DNA of 41,964 bases, taken from positions 1 through 41,964 of the forward strand of contig JAFSLH010000017.1 of the NCBI GenBank assembly GCA_017448545.1, read 5' to 3'. Origin of the DNA: Clostridia bacterium (GTDB lineage: Bacteria > Bacillota > Clostridia > Christensenellales > CAG-138). The position numbers were made by a program, and so were the translations under genes. Of the stretch, positions 1 through 9,859 are shown one piece after another. Each line of letters starts with the position of its first letter. Within the stretch, counting starts at the first letter, position 1. The notes beneath the pieces are model-generated. The model had not been told where the DNA came from. It did not search any database and saw only the letters and a program-made list of their open reading frames with translations.

Positions 1-133
1 GGAAGGATTCAATAACAAGATCAAGGTGGCTAAGCGTATCGGTTACGGCTTCCGTAACGATGACTACTTTTTCACCTTGATCAAATACTTGTCGCTGCCT
101 TCTGTAAGAAAACGTTTCCACAACTTTCGTTGA
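1..133 (+). CDS. ISL3-type transposase, C-terminal fragment (partial at window edge)
   Basis: Reading from base 2, an open frame runs into the window and ends at TGA 131-133. The 43 residues include EGFNNKIKVAKRIGYGFRND, which matches the conserved C-terminal block of ISL3/IS204-type DDE transposases (FNNKIK...K....YG.RN). The rest of the gene, with its catalytic residues, lies outside the window, so intactness cannot be judged. A strong terminator hairpin follows 10 bases after the stop. No terminal inverted repeat could be recognised downstream. Confidence 0.8.
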   Translation, partial: EGFNNKIKVAKRIGYGFRNDDYFFTLIKYLSLPSVRKRFHNFR

Positions 134-143
134 AGAGCCAAAA

Positions 144-181
144 CACCGGATCGTTCGTCGGAACGGTCCGGTGTGGTTTTT
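144..181. terminator. Bidirectional intrinsic terminator
   Basis: Bases 144-157 and 161-174 form a 14-bp stem with one G-U wobble and a 3-base loop, followed on the plus strand by a T-rich run to 181. On the minus strand the stem is followed by TTTTGGC. It can serve both the transposase and the convergent ftsH-PHP operon. Confidence 0.85.
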
Positions 182-189
182 GTTCGGTA

Positions 190-1019
190 TTAGCTGTTCA
201 TGCGCGTTTGCAGCGTTTCAAAGGTATGCGCGAGGTCGGCGTTGTCCACCCATGCGCAGCCGAGCGGCACGCCGGGGCGGTTCGCCCCGTGGAAATCGCT
301 TCCGCAGGTGATCAGCAGATTGAGCTGATGCCCGATCGAAACAAACATTTCCGTCTGCTTCGGGGTGGAGGAGGGGTAGTAGGCCTCGATGCCCATAATG
401 CCGAGGTCGGTCAGTTCCCGGATCAGCGTGTGCGGGTTGTCACGGATGTGACACGGGTGCGCCAGAATCGGCAGCCCGTCCGCAATGTGGATCATATCGA
501 TGACCTGCTTCGGCGTGAACCGTTGCTCCACATAATAGCCGACGCGGCCGGGCCGCAGAAACTTCGCAAAAGCGTCCTTCACGTCCGTCGCTTCGCCCAT
601 TGAAACGAGCGCCTTGGCAATGTGCAGCTTCGTCGTGCGCTCCGGCGGGCGGTCGATTTGTTCCTCGACGGGGTACCCCGCTTCGCGCAGCTTGCCGTAG
701 ATCGTTTTGTTCCGTTTTTCGCGCCGCTGCCGCGCAATCTCCAGACACTTCAGAAGCGTCGGATTGTTCGGGTCGATGTCCAGACCGATGATGTGCAGCT
801 CATGCCGCCACTCGTTGTCCATCTCGACGGCGGGCAAAACGGGCAGCCCGATTCGTTCGCCGGCCGCAACCGCTTCCGCGACGCCGCCGATGTTGTCGTG
901 ATCGGTCAGCGCCAGCAGCCGCACGCCCTCCGCCGCAGCGGATTCCACCAGCTCGGTCGGGGTCAGCGTCCCGTCGGAAACGATGCTGTGCGAATGAAAA
1001 TCGAACTTTTGCTCCGCGC

Positions 1020-1023
<4 letters not shown>
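190..1023 (-). CDS. PHP-domain phosphoesterase (RNase AM / YciV-TrpH type)
   Basis: 277-residue cytoplasmic PHP-superfamily metal-dependent phosphoesterase. Visible metal-ligand motifs are FHSHS with D17 (His10, His12), LTDHDN (Asp41, His42), Glu67 in PAVE, HELH near 74-77, ILAHPCHI near 190 and CGSDFHG near 243. This pattern matches the stand-alone YciV/TrpH subfamily, whose members are 3',5'-nucleoside bisphosphate phosphatases or 5'-3' exoribonucleases. Length is typical. Its ATG overlaps the ftsH stop codon (ATGA), so it is probably translationally coupled as the last gene of the tilS-hpt-ftsH operon. The exact substrate is an inference from family membership. Confidence 0.85.
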
Positions 1024-2999
<1,976 letters not shown>

Positions 3000-3037
3000 T
3001 TGCGTCCTCCGCCCCGCACCGCGCGGGGTATTTGATG

Positions 3038-3595
3038 TTAATTTGCGTAAACTTCCGGTTTCAATACGCCGATGTACGGCAGATTCCGGTACAGGCCCTT
3101 ATAGTCGAGACCGAAGCCGACGACAAACTCGTTCGGCACGGTGAAGCAGCAGTAGTCGGGCGTGATATCGACCTCGCGGCGGCTCGGCTTGTCGAGCAGG
3201 CATGCGACCTTGACCGAAGCGGGCTGCCGATCGTTCAGGATCTTGCAAAGATACTTCAGCGTGTAGCCGCTGTCCATGATGTCCTCCACGACGAGCACAT
3301 GCTTGCCGGTGATGCTGGTGTCGGCGTCCTTCGTGATCTTCACAATGCCGCTGGTCTTCTGCGCGTCGCCGTAGCTCGAGATGGCCATGAAGTCCATCTT
3401 CATATGCACGGAGATCGCCCGGCAAAGGTCTGCGAAAAAGATGCTCGCGCCGCGAAGCACGCAGATCACGACGATCTCCTGCCCGGCATAGTCGCGCGAA
3501 ATCTGTTCCCCGAGTTCCTTGATGCGCTTGGCGGCTTCTTCTTCGGTGATCAGGATCTTTTCAATGTCCTTTGCCATGAATTCCTTGCCCCACAT
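3038..3595 (-). CDS. hpt: Hypoxanthine-guanine phosphoribosyltransferase
   Basis: 185-residue type I phosphoribosyltransferase for purine salvage: hypoxanthine or guanine plus PRPP to IMP or GMP. The PRPP-binding loop VLVVEDIMDSGYTL and the downstream region with CLLDKPSRR and FVVGFGLDYKGLYRNLPYIG are diagnostic of bacterial HPRT. The frame stays open further upstream, but the ATG at 3595 has AGGAGGT eight bases before it, so this start is chosen. It overlaps the end of tilS by 35 bases, which is common for this gene pair and suggests translational coupling. Confidence 0.95.
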   Translation of the reverse strand: MWGKEFMAKDIEKILITEEEAAKRIKELGEQISRDYAGQEIVVICVLRGASIFFADLCRAISVHMKMDFMAISSYGDAQKTSGIVKITKDADTSITGKHVLVVEDIMDSGYTLKYLCKILNDRQPASVKVACLLDKPSRREVDITPDYCCFTVPNEFVVGFGLDYKGLYRNLPYIGVLKPEVYAN

Positions 3596-4919
3596 AATTT
3601 GATACCTCCTGCATGGTATTTTCCCGAAATTCCAAATGCACGACCGGTCCCGCGCCGCTGACGCGCGCACGTTCGTCGATCGTATACCCGGCGACCCACA
3701 GGACGCCGATTTCGTCCCAAACGACCGGAACCGAGCGGAAGAGCCGCGGCACCTTGCGATCCGTAAAACAGTCGCTGAGCAGCTTGCTGCCCCGCATACC
3801 GAACGGCGTGAACCGGTCGCCCGGCCGCGGATTGCGCACGGTGAGCGCGCCGCAGATCGCAGTCTCGTTCAGATACGCTTCGTTTGCGCCGCACGGAAAC
3901 GTTGCAGCGTCGGCGCGTGTTGCCGAAACCGTTCCGCCCGGAACGGAAACCGGTTTCCCGACCGGAAGCGGAACGCACCAGTCCGTCGCGTCCGGCGCGT
4001 CGATCAGCAGCCGATCGCTCGAAACCCAGGCGACGTGCCCCTGCTTCAGCGTGCGCTGCGAACCGGTCTGCGCCGAAAGCAGCGCGTCCAGCGCAAAGAG
4101 GTCGTTCCGATCGTAGGAATCGTACGGCAGATACCGCTTCAAAACGCGAAACCGCAGCGCGTCCGGCAGGGCCGCCAGCGCATGCCGATCCGATACGGAA
4201 GCGAACAGCCGGTCGGCTTCCGCGTTCAGGTACGCGGCGTCGGTCTGTACCAGGGCGGCCGTATCCGCCAGCGCTTTTGCGGCGTTCGGCCGCAGCGATT
4301 CCAGAAGCGGCAGCGCCGCGTGCCGGATGCGGTTCCGCAGCGCGTCGTCCGCGTCGTTCGTGCTGTCCGTGCAAAACGGTTGGTTCCGTTCGGCCAGAAA
4401 CGAAAGGATTTCCGCTCTGGAAACGTCCAGCAGCGGGCGAATCAGGGCGCCGCTGCGATACGGCATGCCGGACAGTCCGTCCGTTCCGCACCCGCGCAAA
4501 AGGTGCAGCAGCAGCGTTTCCGCCTGGTCGTCCCGGTGATGCGCGGTCGAAAGCAGCGTGTAGCCGTTTGTTTTCAGCGTTCGGTACAGAAACGCATATC
4601 GCGCTTCGCGCGCCGCCGCTTCCAGCGACAGGCCGGACTGCTTCGCCGCCTGCGGTACGGAAACCGTTTCCGAAAAGAACGGAACGTCGAGTGACGCGCA
4701 GAGCGCGCGGCAGAACGCTTCGTCCCGGTCGGCTTCTTCACCGCGGATCCCGTGGTTCAGGTGCGCCGCGCCGAGCGATGCGATCCGTCCCGCGAGGGCG
4801 AGCCGACGCCATTCCAAAAGCAACGCGACGGAATCCGCCCCGCCGGAAAGGGCGACAAGCACGCGATCCGATGCGGTTACGCCGCAGCGGACAAGCGCTT
4901 CTTCCCGCAAGACAACCAT
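3561..4919 (-). CDS. tilS: tRNA(Ile)-lysidine synthase
   Basis: 452-residue enzyme that uses ATP and lysine to convert C34 of tRNA-Ile(CAU) to lysidine, essential for reading AUA codons. The N-type ATP-pyrophosphatase motif LVALSGGADSVALL lies near the N terminus, followed by GAAHLNHGIRG, TAHHRDDQAETLLLHLLRGCG (about 120-140) and GMPYRSGALIRPLLDVSRAEI. The C-terminal part with RNPRPGDRFTPFGMRGSK and LKRYLP is the tRNA-binding TilS_C region. ATG 4919 is preferred over ATG 4925 because the upstream GGAG then sits nine bases away. It is the first gene of the tilS-hpt-ftsH-PHP operon. Confidence 0.95.
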   Translation of the reverse strand: MVVLREEALVRCGVTASDRVLVALSGGADSVALLLEWRRLALAGRIASLGAAHLNHGIRGEEADRDEAFCRALCASLDVPFFSETVSVPQAAKQSGLSLEAAAREARYAFLYRTLKTNGYTLLSTAHHRDDQAETLLLHLLRGCGTDGLSGMPYRSGALIRPLLDVSRAEILSFLAERNQPFCTDSTNDADDALRNRIRHAALPLLESLRPNAAKALADTAALVQTDAAYLNAEADRLFASVSDRHALAALPDALRFRVLKRYLPYDSYDRNDLFALDALLSAQTGSQRTLKQGHVAWVSSDRLLIDAPDATDWCVPLPVGKPVSVPGGTVSATRADAATFPCGANEAYLNETAICGALTVRNPRPGDRFTPFGMRGSKLLSDCFTDRKVPRLFRSVPVVWDEIGVLWVAGYTIDERARVSGAGPVVHLEFRENTMQEVSNYVGQGIHGKGH

Positions 4920-4973
4920 GGACATGCACTCCAGAGACAGTTCAATCGTAAAACCCGAAAGATAGATAAAATT

Positions 4974-5002
4974 ATGATACCCCGATTTCCGCCTTTTTGC
5001 AA
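4974..5002 (-). promoter_or_regulatory. Promoter of the tilS-hpt-ftsH operon
   Basis: On the minus strand TTGCAA (5002-4997) and TATCAT (4979-4974) are separated by exactly 17 bases, about 55 bases before the chosen tilS start. This fits a housekeeping sigma-A promoter. Confidence 0.65.
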
Positions 5003-5087
5003 GTGGCAATTGCAAATTCGCAATGGCATTTGTGAAAACAAACGTCGAAAAACCGCGCTTTTTGCACTGCCCTGCAGCGTTCGGCCG

Positions 5088-6035
5088 TCAGGAAACGACG
5101 TTGATCGGCGACCCGTTCAGAAATGCGGCAAGATTCGCAACCGAAACGTCGATCAGACGCTGCCGCGTCGGAACCGGCGACCACGCGTAATGCGGCGTAA
5201 TCAGGCAGTTCGGGGCCGAGAGCAGCGGGTTTGATTTGGAAATCGGTTCCGCGGAAACGACGTCCACGCCGACCGCGCTGAGTTTTCCGCTTTGCAGCGC
5301 CGCCGCCACGTCCGCTTCGTTCAGAAGACTGCCGCGCGCCGTGTTCAGAAGGATCGCCCCGTCCTTCATCTCGGCGATCGTTTCCGCACGGATCATACCG
5401 ATCGTGTCCGCCGTAGCAGGACAGTGCAGAGAAAGAACGTCCGATTGCGCCAGAACGTCCGAAAGCGGCAGCCGTTCGCCGCAAAATTCCGGATGCTCCG
5501 AGCGGCTGTATCCGATCACGCGCATGCCGAGCGTCTGCGCGATCCGCGCCACACGGCAGCCGATCCGGCCCGTTCCGATCATGCCGAAGGTCTTGCCGTC
5601 CAGCAGGATCGGCGCCTTATCCCAGAAGCAGAAGTCCGGCGACGCCGTCCATTGCCCGCGATGTACGAGCCGGTCCAGCTGCGCCGCGCGCTGCGTCAGA
5701 TCGAGCAGCATCGCAATCGTCAGCTGTGCGACGGCTTCCGTACTGTATGCCGGGACGTTGCAGACCGTGATGCCGCGCTCCCGCGCCGCGTTCAGATCCA
5801 CCGTGTCATAGCCGGTAGCGAGCACGCCGATAAACCGCAGGTTCCGCGTGTTCATCAAAAGCTCCCGCGTCATGCGAACCTTGTTCGTAAACACGGCGTC
5901 CGCGCCGCGCAGCCGCTGCGCCGCCATGTCGGGATGCGTCCGGTCGTAGACCGACAGCGTGCCGAGCTTTTTCAGCGGCGACCAGTCCATATCGCCCGGG
6001 TTGACACTGTATCCATCCAAAATAACGATCTGCAT
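5088..6035 (-). CDS. D-2-hydroxyacid dehydrogenase (hydroxypyruvate/glycerate type)
   Basis: 315-residue NAD-dependent D-isomer-specific 2-hydroxyacid dehydrogenase. The Rossmann motif GTGRIGCRVARIAQTLGMRV follows the GKTFG segment. The catalytic triad is visible as Arg in LHCPAT...LNTARGSL, Glu in SAEPI and His in LITPHYAW. The substrate-domain segment LATGYDTVDLNAARERGITV and the N-terminal MQIVILDGYSVNPGD resemble glycerate dehydrogenase / hydroxypyruvate reductase-like members. The start at 6035 has an AGG-containing site and a 17-spaced promoter upstream. It is monocistronic. The substrate (hydroxypyruvate, glyoxylate or another 2-oxo acid) cannot be settled from sequence. Confidence 0.88.
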   Translation of the reverse strand: MQIVILDGYSVNPGDMDWSPLKKLGTLSVYDRTHPDMAAQRLRGADAVFTNKVRMTRELLMNTRNLRFIGVLATGYDTVDLNAARERGITVCNVPAYSTEAVAQLTIAMLLDLTQRAAQLDRLVHRGQWTASPDFCFWDKAPILLDGKTFGMIGTGRIGCRVARIAQTLGMRVIGYSRSEHPEFCGERLPLSDVLAQSDVLSLHCPATADTIGMIRAETIAEMKDGAILLNTARGSLLNEADVAAALQSGKLSAVGVDVVSAEPISKSNPLLSAPNCLITPHYAWSPVPTRQRLIDVSVANLAAFLNGSPINVVS

Positions 6036-6059
6036 AAAAAACCTCGCTTTCCTTCTTAT

Positions 6060-6088
6060 ATTATATGCTTTCGACGCTCCCGAGACAA
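6060..6088 (-). promoter_or_regulatory. Promoter of the hydroxyacid dehydrogenase gene
   Basis: Minus-strand TTGTCT (6088-6083), a 17-base spacer and a perfect TATAAT (6065-6060), 24 bases before the start codon. Confidence 0.75.
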
Positions 6089-6220
6089 GGAAAGAATTCG
6101 TAAACGGGAAAAAGAAACCTGCGGGCGGCTGTTTTGTTTGCGCATGTTTTTTCTGCGGCCTGCACACAATACCCTCAATGCCTCATAAGATAGTAAGGAA
6201 CGGATGAAAAGGAGAACCGC

Positions 6221-6955
6221 ATGGCTGTGTGGGAGATCACAACGCTCGAATACGATGTGCCGCTTGCGCGGCTGTTTTCGCGGCGTTTACAGGAGACCAC
6301 AGGGGAGGGGAACGTGGAACCGCTGCCGGACGGCGCGCGCGTGCGGCTGGTCGGCGACGGCGCAACGGCCGCTTTGGCGGAAGCGACGTCGCGGGTTCTG
6401 CTGCGGGACCTGCAGTATCTTGTGATTGCGCGGATGACGGACACCGTTCCGCTGCCGCTGGCCGAAAAACGGGTCGTGCTGCGAAACGCGCTGTTTGCGG
6501 CGCGAAGCCGGGAGGAGCGCGCGCCGCTCTGTCACGCGCTGACAGCGTACTTTGCGGCGGAAAACGCGCTCTGCCTGGACGGGTATCTTTGCTTTCGGAT
6601 GCAGGACGTGTTGATGCTTTGGCAGCTTTGCGTCGAGCAGGCGGCGCAAAAGGTACTCGTGGAGCTCGAATACGGCGCGATGATGCAGGCGCTGCGCCTG
6701 TATGCCGCCGAACAGCAGTCGAAGATGGGGGAGCTGCGGCTCTGCATCCATCCGGACGGCAGCTGCACGCTCTCGGACGACGATCGACTGCTGATCGAGT
6801 ATGCGGATTCCTCGCCGGAAGGCATCGTGACGCTGCTGGTCAATATGGCGCCGCGTCGGCTTGTGATTCTGGATTGCAGCGACGGCGCACAATCGCGGCT
6901 CTGTGAAGCGCTTTTAGAGGTTTTTGCCGAGAAAGCGGTGCTTGTACAGCAATGA
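6221..6955 (+). CDS. YtxC-like sporulation protein
   Basis: 244-residue protein of the YtxC family (putative sporulation proteins of Bacilli and Clostridia). The central block, roughly residues 107-165, carries the family signature: a tyrosine/phenylalanine-rich start (ALTAYFAAENALCLDGYLCFRMQD) followed by a long helical stretch (VEQAAQKVLVELEYGAMMQAL). An alpha/beta C-terminal part with HPDGSCTLSDDD and LVILDCSDG follows. No signal peptide or membrane segment is present. AAGGAG lies seven bases before the ATG. The molecular role of YtxC is not known. Its presence supports a spore-forming ancestry. Confidence 0.75.
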   Translation: MAVWEITTLEYDVPLARLFSRRLQETTGEGNVEPLPDGARVRLVGDGATAALAEATSRVLLRDLQYLVIARMTDTVPLPLAEKRVVLRNALFAARSREERAPLCHALTAYFAAENALCLDGYLCFRMQDVLMLWQLCVEQAAQKVLVELEYGAMMQALRLYAAEQQSKMGELRLCIHPDGSCTLSDDDRLLIEYADSSPEGIVTLLVNMAPRRLVILDCSDGAQSRLCEALLEVFAEKAVLVQQ

Positions 6956-6974
6956 ACGGAATACAAAAACAAAG

Positions 6975-6999
6975 CCCTGTGGACGCGCCACAGGGTTTT
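6975..6999. terminator. Intrinsic terminator between ytxC and metI
   Basis: CCCTGTGG (6975-6982) and CCACAGGG (6988-6995) form a perfect 8-bp stem followed by TTTT. The 5' side is preceded by AAA, so it can also terminate the convergent metQNI operon. Confidence 0.88.
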
Positions 7000-7019
7000 A
7001 CGATTGAAACGGTTTACGA

Positions 7020-7715
7020 TTATCGCTGCCGCTTGTCGTTGCGGATTGCGGATTTCGTGCCGATCATCTGGAACAGCTGCACGAGCACGACGAGAAGGAT
7101 CACCGCCGCGGCCATCACGCCGTTCATGTAGCGGTTGTAGCCGTACGTAATCGCGAGCTTGCCGAGGCCGCCGCCGCCGACCGCACCGGACATGGCCGTA
7201 TAACCGAGGATCGTCGTGATCGCGATCGTCAGGTTGGAAATCAGCGACGGAACGCTTTCGCGCAGCATGACCTTCGTAATGATCTGGAACGGCGTCGCAC
7301 CCATGGAACGCGCCATTTCAATCAGGTTCGGGTCGACCTCGCGGAGACTGCTTTCCACGAGCCGCGCAATGAACGGGAACGCCGCAATGACCAGCGGAAC
7401 GACCGAGGCCATCGTGCCGTACGCTTTGCCGACGATCAGCCGCGTCAGCGGAATCACCAGCACCATCAGAATGATGAACGGAACGGAGCGCAGAATGTTG
7501 ATGACGACGTTCAGAACCTGCATGAGCCACTTCGGAAGCGGCAGGATGCCGTCTTCTTCGCCGGCGACGAGCAGAACGCCGAGCGGCATGCCGAGCACAA
7601 TCGACATGGCGGTCGCCAGGACGGTGGCATACAGCGTTTCCCAAAGCGCGAACGGAAACTCGTTCGAAACGATGCGCCAGGTTTCGGACAGCGGTTCAAA
7701 AGCGAGGTTAGGCAT
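7020..7715 (-). CDS. metI: Methionine ABC transporter permease MetI
   Basis: 231-residue inner membrane permease of the MetNIQ importer, with about five hydrophobic segments. The cytoplasmic coupling (EAA-type) loop is visible as ESSLREVDPNLIEMARSMGA, followed by TPFQIITKVMLRESVPSL. The C-terminal AMSGAVGGGGLGKLAITYGY segment is highly conserved in MetI. ATG 7715 is chosen over upstream frame extension because AGGAGGT lies eight bases before it. It overlaps the end of metN by eight bases (ATGCCTAA), so the two are translationally coupled. It is the last gene of the operon. Confidence 0.95.
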   Translation of the reverse strand: MPNLAFEPLSETWRIVSNEFPFALWETLYATVLATAMSIVLGMPLGVLLVAGEEDGILPLPKWLMQVLNVVINILRSVPFIILMVLVIPLTRLIVGKAYGTMASVVPLVIAAFPFIARLVESSLREVDPNLIEMARSMGATPFQIITKVMLRESVPSLISNLTIAITTILGYTAMSGAVGGGGLGKLAITYGYNRYMNGVMAAAVILLVVLVQLFQMIGTKSAIRNDKRQR

Positions 7716-8715
7716 GGATGCGCACCTCCTCCGCAATGATTTCGGGCTTGTCGCTTAGGTAGGCGAGCGCGCGCTTCAGTTCGGACTCGTCGGCGACTTC
7801 AATGACCATCGAGCCGTACTCTTTTCCGGAAATCGACTTGATCGAAGCGGCAAGGATGTTGGCAAGGATGCCTTCCTCCTTTGCCATGCTCGCGATCAGC
7901 GGCGCATTCGCCGTCGCGACGCCGCGGAACACGATACGGATCCGCCGCTCGGGACCGTCCGATTCGGGCAATTCTTCGTAACCGTCCGGGAAAACGAGCC
8001 GCTTCGCCGCATCGGATTTCGGCGCGGAGAACACGGCCTCCACGGGGCCTTCCTCCGCAACGGTGCCGTTGTCCAGAATCGCAACGCGCGTGCAGATTTC
8101 TTCGACGACGCTCATCTGATGCGTAATCAAAAGGATCGTCAGGCCGAGCTTGTTGTGCAGGTCGCGCAGAAGCGACAGGATGTCGTGCGTGGTTTTCGGG
8201 TCGAGCGCGCTCGTCGCCTCGTCGCAAAGCAGCACCTTCGGATCGGTCGCCAGCGCACGCGCAATCGCGATCCGCTGCTTCTGCCCGCCGGAAAGCTGCG
8301 CGGGGTAGGCGTCCGCCTTGTCCGGCAGACCGACAAGCTCCAGAAGTTCCCGCGCGCGGGCCTCGGCGTCCTTTTTCTTGACGCCGATCAGCTCCAGCGG
8401 GAAGCAGATGTTTTTCAGGCAGGTTCGCTGCGCGAGCAGGTTGAAGCTCTGAAAGATCATCGAGACTTCGCGCCGCACCTTGCGCAGCTCCGCTTCGGAA
8501 AGGGTGCAAAGATCCTGCCCGTCGATCCGCACGGTTCCTTCCGTGGGTCGTTCGAGCAGATTGATGCAGCGCACCAGCGTGCTCTTGCCCGCACCCGACA
8601 TGCCGATGATGCCGTAAATATCGCCGTCGTTCACCGTGAGAGACACATTTTTCAGTGCCTCCACGGCGCCGTCGGACGTGCGGAAGGTTTTGGTTAAGCC
8701 TTCAAGTGCAATCAT
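7708..8715 (-). CDS. metN: Methionine ABC transporter ATP-binding protein MetN
   Basis: 335-residue ATPase powering D/L-methionine import. Walker A GMSGAGKST (about 39-47), Q-loop FQSFNLL, signature LSGGQKQR, Walker B VLLCDEATSALD and H-loop LLITHQM are all present. Residues about 255-335 form the C-terminal NIL (ACT-like) domain, which in characterised MetN proteins binds methionine and inhibits transport. It follows metQ and overlaps metI. Confidence 0.95.
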   Translation of the reverse strand: MIALEGLTKTFRTSDGAVEALKNVSLTVNDGDIYGIIGMSGAGKSTLVRCINLLERPTEGTVRIDGQDLCTLSEAELRKVRREVSMIFQSFNLLAQRTCLKNICFPLELIGVKKKDAEARARELLELVGLPDKADAYPAQLSGGQKQRIAIARALATDPKVLLCDEATSALDPKTTHDILSLLRDLHNKLGLTILLITHQMSVVEEICTRVAILDNGTVAEEGPVEAVFSAPKSDAAKRLVFPDGYEELPESDGPERRIRIVFRGVATANAPLIASMAKEEGILANILAASIKSISGKEYGSMVIEVADESELKRALAYLSDKPEIIAEEVRIHA

Positions 8716-8742
8716 TGTGAATCGATCAATTCTGCCGCAAGA

Positions 8743-9600
8743 TTACTTGCCGAACGGCGTGAGCGTCGACTGCTTGCCGCCGTACAGGCCCATCGGTTCG
8801 CTGTGGACTTCGCCCACGGAGACGATATGCGTGCCGTTCTCCTCGTTGAAGTTGTTCATGTACGGAACATGCTGGAAGTAGTTTGCATCGACCTCGCCGG
8901 CTTCGACGACGTTGTTCGGCTGGACGTAGTCGGTGAATTCGATGACCTCGAGCGTGATGCCCTTGGCGGCCAGAATGCCCTTGACGACTTCGTTCAGAAG
9001 GATCGCGTGCGGCGTCGGGCTCGCGGCAACGGTGATCGTTACGCCGTTCAGCGCATCGTAGTCGAGGTTCGGATCATAGCCGTCGGTCGGGTTCGCGATC
9101 TTGCTGAGCGCGCCGAGGTCGCCGTGCGCGAGGAGGTAATCCACAACCTGCTGGCTCTGCAGCGCGGCCTTGAGCGCGAGGATCTTCGGCTCGTTTTCGT
9201 TGCCCGCCTTGACGGAGAGGATGTTGGGCTTTGCGACGTCGTCGCCTTCGCGGAACAGCGCGTCGGTGTTGACGTTCAGGCCCGCCTGCGCGGCATAGTT
9301 GCCGTTGATGACCGCATAGTCAAAGTCCTTCAGCATCGACGGAATCTGGGCCGCTTCGACCTCGACGATCTCGACGTTGTAGGGATTCTCGACGATATCG
9401 AGCTTCGTTGCGGTTTCGCCGGCGGTCTCGCTGAGCTTGATGATGCCGTTGGCTTCGAGGAGGCGCAGCGCGCGCGCTTCGTTCGTCGGATCGTTCGGAA
9501 CGGCGACCGTGTATTTGGTCGCCTCTGCGGGCTTCGAGGTGCAGGCAAATGCCGTCAGTGCAAAAACAAGAACGAGCAGAAGGGAAATCAGTTTTTTCAT
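8743..9600 (-). CDS. metQ: MetQ/NlpA methionine-binding lipoprotein, circularly permuted
   Basis: 285-residue exported substrate-binding protein. A signal peptide (1-19) ends in LTAFAC, giving lipidated Cys20. Seen directly: residues 29-155 carry the blocks that form the second half of ordinary MetQ (VPNDPTN 34-40, NGIIKL, IVENP, EAAQIP 82-87, AVINGNYA 96-103, LQSQQV). Residues 186-276 carry the blocks that normally come first (TVAASPTPHA 190-199, FTDYVQPN 222-229, DANYFQHVPY 238-247, EPMGLY). E. coli and Bacillus-type MetQ have these in the opposite order. All blocks seem intact, and the old C and N termini are joined by a 30-residue linker (156-185). The gene sits directly upstream of metN-metI, so methionine or a related amino acid is the probable ligand. 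Confidence 0.93.
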   Translation of the reverse strand: MKKLISLLLVLVFALTAFACTSKPAEATKYTVAVPNDPTNEARALRLLEANGIIKLSETAGETATKLDIVENPYNVEIVEVEAAQIPSMLKDFDYAVINGNYAAQAGLNVNTDALFREGDDVAKPNILSVKAGNENEPKILALKAALQSQQVVDYLLAHGDLGALSKIANPTDGYDPNLDYDALNGVTITVAASPTPHAILLNEVVKGILAAKGITLEVIEFTDYVQPNNVVEAGEVDANYFQHVPYMNNFNEENGTHIVSVGEVHSEPMGLYGGKQSTLTPFGK

Positions 9601-9638
9601 GGGTGTATTCTCCTTAAATGATTTATGGTCCTTGGTGT

Positions 9639-9669
9639 AAAAAAACGGAAGCCGGTTTGCGGCTTCCGT
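9639..9669 (-). terminator. Leader terminator upstream of metQ (attenuator)
   Basis: On the minus strand a perfect 10-bp stem (arms 9669-9660 and 9654-9645, loop of five) is followed by seven T (9645-9639). It lies 25 bases after the leader-peptide stop and 38 bases before the metQ start, inside the transcript made from the metQ promoter. Unconditional termination here would block the operon. Confidence 0.9.
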
Positions 9670-9735
9670 GCATTCCTGTCAACGCGAGGGCGCTTTACGC
9701 GCGCGAACGCATGATCCGGCAATCACAAAACCGCA
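9658..9735 (-). promoter_or_regulatory. Candidate antiterminator pairing for the metQ attenuator
   Basis: On the RNA, TGCGGTTTTGTG (9735-9724) within the leader-peptide codons can pair with CACGGAAGCCGCA (9670-9658), giving 12 pairs with two G-U wobbles and one bulged G. The second segment contains the entire 5' arm of the terminator, so the two structures are mutually exclusive. A ribosome stalled at Met10, Met12 or Cys13 would leave 9735-9724 free and favour antitermination. The pairing is seen in the sequence; the mechanism is inferred. Confidence 0.65.
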
Positions 9736-9784
9736 TCTCGTTTCCGCACATCGACATAGAGAATTCTTTTGCCAGGATTGCCAT
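9695..9784 (-). CDS. Met/Cys-rich leader peptide of the metQNI operon
   Basis: 29-codon frame starting with ATG 9784 and ending with TAA 9695-9697. It is preceded by a GGAAAGGGGG ribosome binding site about nine bases upstream. Six of 29 residues are Met (positions 1, 10, 12, 17, 25 plus the start-counted Met) and three are Cys (13, 20, 22), with a cluster SMSMC at 9-13; counting strictly, Met is at 1, 10, 12, 17 and 25. It lies between a consensus promoter and a terminator. The codon 17-21 region (9735-9724) can pair with the terminator 5' arm (9670-9658). I infer a leader peptide for ribosome-mediated attenuation. No SAM-I riboswitch or T-box elements are seen in this leader. Confidence 0.75.
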   Translation of the reverse strand: MAILAKEFSMSMCGNEMRFCDCRIMRSRA

Positions 9785-9830
9785 CGCAAGCGTCCCCCTT
9801 TCCTCGTTGCTCCCCTTTCGGGTTGCAGAT

Positions 9831-9859
9831 AATATACCATATCCGATTTTGCTTGTCAA
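9831..9859 (-). promoter_or_regulatory. Promoter of the metQNI operon
   Basis: Minus-strand consensus TTGACA (9859-9854), 17-base spacer and TATATT (9836-9831). Transcription should begin near 9824, giving a leader of about 225 bases before metQ. Confidence 0.85.

Noticed and set aside
3636..4951. Two long plus-strand frames across tilS
   Set aside because: Arg-rich antisense frames produced by high GC content; tilS carries complete catalytic motifs on the other strand.
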